From contig CALQBB020000097.1 of assembly GCA_943328715.2 (NCBI GenBank), positions 1 to 5,143 on the forward strand: 5,143 bases of DNA, in the 5' to 3' direction. The notes beneath the pieces are model-generated. The model saw only the letters and a program-made list of their open reading frames with translations. It had not been told where the DNA came from and made no database searches. Shown in pieces: positions 1 to 5,143 of this stretch. The stretch is from Polynucleobacter meluiroseus. GTDB taxonomy: Bacteria > Bacteroidota > Bacteroidia > Flavobacteriales_D > Crocinitomicaceae. Every line of letters begins with the position of its first letter. Position 1 is the first letter of the stretch. Both the position numbers and the translations under genes were made by a program.

Positions 1-869
1 CGTGTCCAAAGAATGTCATTTTGGCGGTTCGATTATTTGGGATGAGTTCGGATAGTTTAAAAGTCATCAAGACACGTTTGCGTGAATTGAGTGCATTTGC
101 TCCTGTGATGGAAATTACTAGGGATAAATTTACGTGGTCTGTGAGTCAAACAGCGAATGTTTATCCATTCGTGCAAGTGCAAGATTCGGTATTTGAGCGA
201 ATGAACGAAGGCTCAATTGACCTACACATCGAAACACGTCTTTTGAAAGATCATACCGCTAAAAATGTCATTGGTTATCTACCGGCTAGAAAACACGCTA
301 AAAAGAAACCATTCTTATTTATTACAGCACATTACGATCATCTTGGAAGAATGGGACAAGCGAGTTATTTCCCGGGTGCTAATGACAATGCAAGTGGAAA
401 TGGAATGATTTTTTCCATCGCACAGGAGTTGCTAAAAAACCCTTTAGATAATTACAATGTAGTTTTCATTGCCTTTGCTGGTGAGGAGATCGGTTTGTTA
501 GGGTCAAAATACTTTGTGGAACATCCACTCGTTCCGCTTAAGAAGATTCGTTTTATGTTGAACATGGATATTATGGGGAGCGGTGAAGATGGCATTACCT
601 GTGTGAATTCTACGCTTTTCAAAAATGAATTTGACCGATTGTTACAATTAAACGGATACGGTAAATGGTTATCACTCATAAAACCGAGAGGTCCAGCGGC
701 AAATTCAGATCATCACTTCTTTACGGAGGCGGGAGTTCCAGCATTCTTTATTTATACGATGGGGCCAAATAAGAATTACCACGACATTTACGACACGTAT
801 GAGGCTTTATCGTTTGCCAAATTCAATGAGATTCAGCAATTAATGCTAGAATTCATCCGTGGATTTTAA
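1..869 (+). CDS. M28 family zinc metallopeptidase (aminopeptidase-like), 5' end missing
   Basis: C-terminal part of a secreted-type M28 (aminopeptidase Y/leucyl aminopeptidase-like) co-catalytic di-zinc peptidase. The frame is open to the left edge (first full codon at 3), so the N-terminus, including any signal peptide, lies outside the window; the TTG at 21 is an internal Leu codon. All five expected metal ligands and the catalytic acid are visible: His in HYDHLG (codon 330-332), bridging Asp in GANDNASG (384-386), catalytic and ligand Glu pair in FAGEEIGLLGS (483-488), Asp in NMDIMG (567-569), and the last His in NYHDIYDT (780-782), preceded by the SDHHFF...GVPAFF segment. The enzyme is therefore predicted to be active. 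M28 enzymes remove N-terminal residues from peptides, often in the periplasm or outside the cell; the substrate cannot be read here. The region before HYDH may be the end of an inserted PA-like domain. The 3' end overlaps the convergent membrane-protein gene by 24 bp. Family is certain, specificity unknown. Confidence 0.93.
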   Translation, partial: CPKNVILAVRLFGMSSDSLKVIKTRLRELSAFAPVMEITRDKFTWSVSQTANVYPFVQVQDSVFERMNEGSIDLHIETRLLKDHTAKNVIGYLPARKHAKKKPFLFITAHYDHLGRMGQASYFPGANDNASGNGMIFSIAQELLKNPLDNYNVVFIAFAGEEIGLLGSKYFVEHPLVPLKKIRFMLNMDIMGSGEDGITCVNSTLFKNEFDRLLQLNGYGKWLSLIKPRGPAANSDHHFFTEAGVPAFFIYTMGPNKNYHDIYDTYEALSFAKFNEIQQLMLEFIRGF

Positions 870-1223
870 GCGGCGGACAATAAACACGGTCTGAACAACA
901 ATCAAGGTCAATGCCAAACCAAGTAAGTGAAGCACGAGATTATTGGATTGATTTGTATAAATCAAGGCGAGGCAAACGGACAAAAAAGATAATAATTGCA
1001 CGGTAATCATGATGAGCAATCGGAAGGTGTCAGCCTGAGGATCAACTTCTTTTTTTGCGTACAAGATCAATAATCCGATAAGTTCAATGAATGCAGAGGT
1101 TCCAATACAAAATAAGGTTTCATTTGGTGTTAAGTGGGACCAACTAGACCAGGTGAACAAATAAAAGATTCCAAAAATCAAGAGGTAGATTCCCCCTAGC
1201 CTCAAGGCAGATTTATTCATCAT
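846..1223 (-). CDS. Four-helix membrane protein, possible divergent AtpI-like ATP synthase accessory protein
   Basis: A 125-residue, very hydrophobic protein with four predicted transmembrane segments at about residues 10-26, 36-56, 67-90 and 95-116. A short charged loop lies between helices 2 and 3 (KKEVDPQAD) and a charged tail (RRLKSTDEF) ends the protein. I do not recognise a signature motif. The call rests on four-helix topology and size like AtpI/UncI, and on its place directly after an atpZ-type gene, where AtpI-like proteins often sit; this is inference. Two adjacent ATG codons (1221-1223 and 1218-1220) could start it; either overlaps the atpZ stop (1213-1215), which suggests translational coupling. 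It is the last gene of the minus-strand run, and its final 24 bp are also the end of the convergent peptidase gene. There is no visible terminator and no Shine-Dalgarno. It could equally be an unrelated small integral membrane protein. Confidence 0.8.
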   Translation of the reverse strand: MMNKSALRLGGIYLLIFGIFYLFTWSSWSHLTPNETLFCIGTSAFIELIGLLILYAKKEVDPQADTFRLLIMITVQLLSFLSVCLALIYTNQSNNLVLHLLGLALTLIVVQTVFIVRRLKSTDEF

Positions 1224-1452
1224 TTTTCTTGGAGATTTCAGTGACTTCGCGAATGATTAGGTACAGTCCCATTCCAACACCGGTCAAACCTAAAATGATG
1301 GTCCACCAAGGTGTTTCCAAATGAAAAGATTCATCTAAATAATATCCTAAAAAGGAGAAAGCAGTGATGACTCCCGCCATTTGCAGGCCAGCACTTGTTA
1401 GACGTAAATAAGGAGAATTGTTAGGCTTGGGATTTTGCTCGCGATTACTCAT
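1213..1452 (-). CDS. atpZ: AtpZ/AtpI family small membrane protein
   Basis: A 79-residue protein with a polar N-terminus (about residues 1-18) and two transmembrane helices, roughly 20-38 and 49-68, followed by a short charged tail ending KKNDE. The pattern AGLQMAG...FLGYYLDE at the end of helix 1, a Pro-Trp-Trp entry into helix 2 (PWWTIILGL) and Gly-rich GLTGVGMGLY are typical of the AtpZ/AtpI family (putative F0F1-ATPase subunit, Ca2+/Mg2+ transporter). Known members sit in the cytoplasmic membrane beside ATP synthase; they have been linked to c-ring assembly and to Mg2+ supply. I chose the ATG at 1450-1452 over the upstream in-frame TTG at 1459-1461, because it overlaps the bactofilin stop in the compact ATGAGTAA arrangement (1445-1452), a common translational-coupling geometry. 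The downstream gene overlaps its 3' end. No atp structural gene is in the window, so its link with ATP synthase is by family only. Confidence 0.85.
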   Translation of the reverse strand: MSNREQNPKPNNSPYLRLTSAGLQMAGVITAFSFLGYYLDESFHLETPWWTIILGLTGVGMGLYLIIREVTEISKKNDE

Positions 1453-1852
1453 CGAAATCAAAGTCGGATTTCATGCTTGTATTTGAAACTGGCGATTTCA
1501 TGACACATGCACCTTCAAAATAAGCGCCTTCTTCAATCGTTAATTTCAATGTTTGAATATCTCCTTTGATTCTCGCTGTTGAATGAAGGACAAGCAAATT
1601 TTCGATGGTTAATTCACCATCCATTGCGCCATCCACTTCGGCATTTACACAAACGAGGTTACCTCTGATTTTTCCAGATGTTCCAATCATTACCTTTCCT
1701 GAACAAGAAATGTTTCCAATGATTTCACCTTCAATCAACAAGTTCGAATCCGAAACGATGTCCCCTGTAATTTCAGTACCGGATAAAATTTTATTTAATC
1801 GATCGCTTTGATCGTGTGTTGCATTTCCACCAAATAACTCTTTTCTTAACAT
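1445..1852 (-). CDS. Bactofilin (polymer-forming cytoskeletal protein)
   Basis: A 135-residue bactofilin (old name DUF583). Bactofilins self-assemble without nucleotide into filaments through a right-handed beta-helix, and act as scaffolds at the inner face of the membrane for cell shape, wall enzymes or motility machinery. The beta-helix core covers about residues 22-118. It shows the family's repeating short hydrophobic strands separated by Gly turns, for example LIEGEIIGNISCSGKVMIG, then KIRGNL, VDGAMDGEL and RIKGDI. The N-terminal tail (1-21) is short and polar. The C-terminal tail (119-135) ends in an acidic KSDFDFDE. There is no transmembrane segment or signal peptide, so it is cytoplasmic or membrane-peripheral. 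The ATG lies only 6 bp after the sprE stop codon, and the stop overlaps the atpZ start, so it is in one operon with both. Its position after a T9SS/gliding gene makes an envelope-scaffold role attractive, but this is inference. Confidence 0.92.
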   Translation of the reverse strand: MLRKELFGGNATHDQSDRLNKILSGTEITGDIVSDSNLLIEGEIIGNISCSGKVMIGTSGKIRGNLVCVNAEVDGAMDGELTIENLLVLHSTARIKGDIQTLKLTIEEGAYFEGACVMKSPVSNTSMKSDFDFDE

Positions 1853-1858
1853 AGCGGG

Positions 1859-4492
1859 CTAATAATTATCGTCGTAAAAAACTTTATATTCATCAAATTT
1901 CGACGTTTCTATTAACTTTTTCAAATTTTCTTGATTAATTATGAAAATTTTATTGTTTTGGAAGTCATCTAAGTATTCAAATCCGGCTTTGTAGGCATTG
2001 ATGTACTCTCCTGCAATTTTAGCAGATTGGAACTCTTGGACAAGGACAAATTCTTTTTCAGTGACGGTCATTTTTTGAGAAACTTTCACTTTTGCCAACT
2101 TAAATCCTTTGTTTGAAAAGTCCGAGATTGCATTTCTTGCTTCTTCAATATCCTCATCCTCATCGAGCAGGACAATAACGTATTGTATCGAATTAGGAGA
2201 CATGGTAAAAATGGATTTTTTCTCAAAGTCTACTGGTACAGACTTCGAGTAACCATTTTTAATGATGGCAAGCATTTCTTTTGCTCGTGTAGCTTGTTCG
2301 CTTGTTGGTTTTTCCTCAATGATGCGATTCAAACGCGGAACGAGGTCTTTTTTGTCCTCGTTTAACTGACCATAAGCGAGCGCATTTAACAACATGTATT
2401 CAGCTCTAAACGCATTGGAAAGGTCATTATCTACGATTAATTGTGTTTCTGCTAGAACTTGAGCATAGCTTTCTTGATTATACTTCTCTAAAAGTTTGAC
2501 AAATTTCTGTTGATCTTTTAGCGCACTTTCTTTCTGTTTGACATAAAAATCGGGGTCTCTAAAGAAATTGGCTGCATCTGACGATGGGTAATTTTTCAGA
2601 ATGTAATTCTTAAAGGTTTCCGCTTCCGCTGTGCCTTCGTTTAATTTGTACAACTGAAAAGCTGCAGATAAGTCCGTTGGATTTTTCTTGAACATATCCA
2701 GAATGGCTTGAAACTGTCCAGCGGCAAGTTCCAACTCTCCAAGTACTTCTTTGTAAAGAATTCCGGCAGAGTAGCGCGCCTCTAACAATCGTTGTTCGGA
2801 TAGTGCAAAGGACGAATCCGTAAGGGGAATGTTCTTTCTTAATACATCAATCGTCAGTGAATCTTTTGTTGGGTTATTTTGAGCCGTGAGCGCAGATGAA
2901 TCTTGATTAGCTGCATTTAAGGAAGGGTCATTCAGGACGATTTTCTCACTGCGTCTCCAATCATCCTCATTATCGCGTTGTCCCCAAAGTTTACGGAATT
3001 CGTTGTAACCATCTTCTCTTAACTTCGGATTATTGAAAATAAATTTGTTGGCATTATTTACAGTTCCAGTAGTTGCTTGATTTTGTTGCAGGGCTAGTAA
3101 TTTCGCTGCTTCCTGTTCTTTTCTTCGTTGTTGTTCACGTTTCATTTCCTTCAGGGTTTCCTTCAAGAAATCTTCTCTATCTTTCTCAGACATTTTGGCA
3201 ATTCGTTGAACAGAATCCTCAAAATTTGCCGTTTCGATGGCCTTTACTAAATCAGCTAATTTGGCCGCTTTATTTTTTACGAGGTCACCATTTGGATAAT
3301 CATCGCTGATGAATCGAGCACATGAATCATAGTATTTCTGTGCCGAAACGTAGTCCTTCGTGTTAAACGAAAGATCCCCTAGCTTTTCGTAGGACATTGC
3401 CTTTTGGCGTTTATTCGTCGTGGAATAAAAGGCTGATTCTGTTAAATAGGATTTTGCTTTCGCCTTTTCATTTCGATTCAATTCAACCATTGCCATGGAA
3501 TAGTAAATCTGATCTTTGAATCCAGCATTTTTCGCATCTTTCAACATGCGTTTTAAGTCTTTCGCTAATTTGTCTCCTCCTCCAACAACAGCTCTATTTA
3601 GTCGTGCATTAAAGGAAATGTCAAAAGGAGCGGATGCCTTCATCGCTTTCGAATAGCATTTTTCAGCGTCAGGCAATTGATTTGCTTGTTGGTAAAGTTG
3701 TGCAAGGATAAAATTCAATCGGGCTTTTTCTTTGCCATTTTTACATTTATCGATAGCTAGTACGAGTCCATTAATCGCTTCCTCGTAATCTTTACGTTTT
3801 ACCGAGAGATCCGCATATGTTTTATGAATGTCAAACTGAAGACTTTTATTCATGACAGGAGCTTCACTTTTCTCCTTCTTTTTGATAAACGGAATGTAGT
3901 CCTTAATGGTTTTTTTCTTCTGTTCTTGGGCAACCTCGTTCAATCCATCAAGGATCAATTTGGCCTCAGCAAATTTTCGTTGTTCGATGAAAATCTTGGC
4001 GATCCAAACTTCCGCAGCGTAGGTAGATGGATCTTTCACGAAAAAGCGTTTTACGAATTGAAAGTTGTTCAGGGCACGGTCGTAATCTCTACGGTAGAAA
4101 AATGCTTGTCCAACGGTTAACCAGTTTTCGTCGATCCACGTATTGTATTCCGCTTGTTTATAGAACATGTTCTCAGCACTTGGCATACTGTGATTCAAGA
4201 TCACTTTGGTACACTTAGAAACAGCGGTGTCGATTGCAGGAAGCATTCCCTTTACTTCTGTCTCATTTGGTAATGGATTAATCGGCAAGATTCCGTAGAA
4301 ATCATCTTTACGGCTACCATAATAGGTTTTCAACGAAACACGCAATAATTCTTGCGCATTAAAATGTCCGTTAAAACGAGCGGTCGTTGAGTGATACGTT
4401 CTATTTACAAACGTATTGCTCTCTGTAGAGCAAGCCCCCAAGAATAGGAGGATGAAAATCAGAAAGTAAGTTCGAGTGTAAAATTTCATCAT
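1859..4492 (-). CDS. sprE: Type IX secretion / gliding motility TPR lipoprotein SprE (PorW)
   Basis: An 877-residue lipoprotein of the SprE (Flavobacterium) / PorW (Porphyromonas) family. PorW is reported to link the PorK/PorN ring to the Sov translocon of the T9SS; SprE is needed for gliding and T9SS export. Residues 1-21 form a lipoprotein signal, with a hydrophobic core and lipobox LGAC (Cys21, codon 4430-4432). The residues after it (STESN) lack a clear acidic surface-export signal, which fits periplasm-facing anchoring. Next come the family-like NTFVNRTYHSTTARFNGHFN (27-46), TPR-like helix pairs at about 124-185, 217-300 and 327-395, and a charged probable coiled coil (427-470). After these are a polar linker, the conserved-looking EFRKLWGQRDNEDDWR block (498-513), a second helical repeat region (565-745), and a C-terminal alpha/beta module (765-838) with the tail FIINQENL...YDDNY. 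Length is normal for the family and the frame is intact. Two adjacent ATGs (4490-4492, 4487-4489) are equivalent starts. Confidence 0.92.
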   Translation of the reverse strand: MMKFYTRTYFLIFILLFLGACSTESNTFVNRTYHSTTARFNGHFNAQELLRVSLKTYYGSRKDDFYGILPINPLPNETEVKGMLPAIDTAVSKCTKVILNHSMPSAENMFYKQAEYNTWIDENWLTVGQAFFYRRDYDRALNNFQFVKRFFVKDPSTYAAEVWIAKIFIEQRKFAEAKLILDGLNEVAQEQKKKTIKDYIPFIKKKEKSEAPVMNKSLQFDIHKTYADLSVKRKDYEEAINGLVLAIDKCKNGKEKARLNFILAQLYQQANQLPDAEKCYSKAMKASAPFDISFNARLNRAVVGGGDKLAKDLKRMLKDAKNAGFKDQIYYSMAMVELNRNEKAKAKSYLTESAFYSTTNKRQKAMSYEKLGDLSFNTKDYVSAQKYYDSCARFISDDYPNGDLVKNKAAKLADLVKAIETANFEDSVQRIAKMSEKDREDFLKETLKEMKREQQRRKEQEAAKLLALQQNQATTGTVNNANKFIFNNPKLREDGYNEFRKLWGQRDNEDDWRRSEKIVLNDPSLNAANQDSSALTAQNNPTKDSLTIDVLRKNIPLTDSSFALSEQRLLEARYSAGILYKEVLGELELAAGQFQAILDMFKKNPTDLSAAFQLYKLNEGTAEAETFKNYILKNYPSSDAANFFRDPDFYVKQKESALKDQQKFVKLLEKYNQESYAQVLAETQLIVDNDLSNAFRAEYMLLNALAYGQLNEDKKDLVPRLNRIIEEKPTSEQATRAKEMLAIIKNGYSKSVPVDFEKKSIFTMSPNSIQYVIVLLDEDEDIEEARNAISDFSNKGFKLAKVKVSQKMTVTEKEFVLVQEFQSAKIAGEYINAYKAGFEYLDDFQNNKIFIINQENLKKLIETSKFDEYKVFYDDNY

Positions 4493-4543
4493 AAAGCACG
4501 TGTCCAGACTAATATAACTGAAAATGATCGATTTTATTTTGTC

Positions 4544-5143
4544 TTAGGCAATATTTGTGAAAACTTGTTGAATATCGTCGTCATCTTCGATTTTATCCAG
4601 CATTTTTTCGATGTCCACTAATTGTTCCTCTGTGAATTCTACCGGAGTAGTTGGAATGCGTTTCAAGCTCGATTTCTGAACTTCAATTTGCATGTCCTCC
4701 AAGGCTTTTGCAAGTGTTCCAAATGCAGTGTAATCACCTGTAACAACGATTAATTCTTCTTCCACTTCAATTCCTTCACAACCAGCGTCGATTAATTCTA
4801 ATTCCAGCATTTCAGCATCCATTTCTGCTGTTTTAACGATTTCAAAGATGCTTTTACGTGAAAACATAAATTCCATTGATCCATTCGGAACAACCATTCC
4901 ACCTGCTTTGTTGAAGTATGATTTAACGTTGGCAACGGTTCTTGTTGGATTATCTGTAGCGCATTCTACATATACCAGCACACCATGAGGACCTTTTCCT
5001 TCATAGTTTACTTCAGTAAATGAGGCAATATCTTTTTGAGCTGCACGTTTAATCGCTGCCTCAATATTGTCCTTTGGCATGTTTTCCGACTTCGCATTTT
5101 GAATGGCTGTTCTCAATTTAGCATTCGTAGCTGGATCAACGCC
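4544..5143 (-). CDS. yebC: YebC/PmpR/TACO1 family protein, 5' end missing
   Basis: The C-terminal 199 residues of a YebC-family protein; the frame stays open to the right edge. Family members are usually about 240 residues, so roughly 40 N-terminal residues are missing. The TTG at 5114-5116 is an internal Leu, because the visible upstream codons encode GVDPATNAK, the expected family sequence before LRTAIQNAK. Other family landmarks, in visible numbering, are NMPKDNIE (21-28), YEGKGPHGV (47-55), TDNPTRTVANV (63-73), ELIDAG (116-121) and the acidic EDDDDIQQVFTN near the C-terminus (186-197). YebC proteins were long annotated as DNA-binding regulators. More recent work places the bacterial and mitochondrial (TACO1) members on the ribosome, relieving stalls at proline-rich stretches; they are cytoplasmic. 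The stop lies 51 bp before the sprE start on the same strand, so read-through into that operon is possible. No sequence defect is seen in the visible part. Confidence 0.95.
   Translation of the reverse strand, partial: GVDPATNAKLRTAIQNAKSENMPKDNIEAAIKRAAQKDIASFTEVNYEGKGPHGVLVYVECATDNPTRTVANVKSYFNKAGGMVVPNGSMEFMFSRKSIFEIVKTAEMDAEMLELELIDAGCEGIEVEEELIVVTGDYTAFGTLAKALEDMQIEVQKSSLKRIPTTPVEFTEEQLVDIEKMLDKIEDDDDIQQVFTNIA

Noticed and set aside
381..392. Asn-Asp-Asn in the M28 GANDNASG motif, where many members have Asp-Asp-Asn; considered as loss of a metal ligand.
   Set aside because: The bridging ligand is the second position, which is Asp here; the Asn variant of the first position occurs in active families.
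857..889. CCGTG...CACGG inverted repeat across the peptidase end, considered as a shared terminator.
   Set aside because: Only 5 bp of stem with a 23-base loop, and no T-tract on either side.
3824..4120. Open + strand frame of 98 codons inside sprE, and similar shorter ones at 1605-1811, 2183-2365, 3073-3309 and 4027-4218, plus a minus-strand one at 452-679 in the peptidase.
   Set aside because: All lie antisense to well-supported genes, lack recognisable domains and look like random translations.
4497..4502. Palindrome CACGTG just upstream of the sprE start.
   Set aside because: A single 6-bp palindrome that does not extend outward; expected by chance and not a known operator in this group.
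4521..4535. AT-rich inverted repeat (AAAAT / ATTTT, 5-bp stem) just after the yebC stop.
   Set aside because: The stem is short with no GC pairs and no following T-run in the transcript direction, so it is not a credible terminator.
4493..4543. Possible promoter before sprE: minus-strand TATATTAG (4509-4516) resembles the Bacteroidota -7 element TAnnTTTG.
   Set aside because: It has one mismatch, and no TTG/TTTG -33 element occurs at the usual spacing upstream; AT-rich gaps give such matches by chance. Whether sprE has its own promoter or is read from yebC stays open.
1..5143. Search for CRISPR arrays, tRNA/rRNA genes, insertion sequences, defence genes or a novel multi-gene system.
   Set aside because: None seen: the window is filled by recognisable housekeeping and envelope genes with no repeats and no evident compositional break.

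Overview
The window looks like ordinary chromosomal DNA from a member of the Bacteroidota, most likely order Flavobacteriales. The strongest pointer is a full-length SprE/PorW-type lipoprotein, a component of the type IX secretion system (T9SS), which is restricted to that phylum. The low-to-moderate GC content and the lack of clear Shine-Dalgarno sequences before the starts agree with this. The genus cannot be fixed from the sequence.

Layout: on the + strand, the left edge holds the C-terminal two thirds or so of a zinc-dependent M28 aminopeptidase, ending at 869. The rest (846-5143) is read from the - strand, right to left. It begins with a yebC-family gene cut by the right edge (4544-5143). 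After 51 bp comes sprE/porW (1859-4492), and 6 bp later a bactofilin (1445-1852). An AtpZ-type two-helix membrane protein (1213-1452) overlaps the bactofilin stop by 8 bp. Last is a 125-residue four-helix membrane protein (846-1223), which overlaps the end of atpZ by 11 bp and runs tail-to-tail into the peptidase with a 24-bp overlap. Coding density is close to complete, and the only real intergenic gap is the 51 bp before sprE.

The four genes sprE-bactofilin-atpZ-4TM are almost certainly co-transcribed, possibly with yebC. They join an envelope secretion/motility component, a small cytoskeletal polymer and what look like accessory proteins of the F-type ATP synthase. The T9SS and gliding are driven by the proton motive force, so the pairing is suggestive, but no functional link is shown. 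No atp structural gene follows the AtpZ/AtpI-like pair here, because the peptidase gene occupies that position.

I saw no RNA gene, mobile element, CRISPR array, large repeat, frameshift or pseudogene. I do not see evidence of a previously undescribed system. The best leads are the gene arrangement and the poorly characterised four-helix protein.
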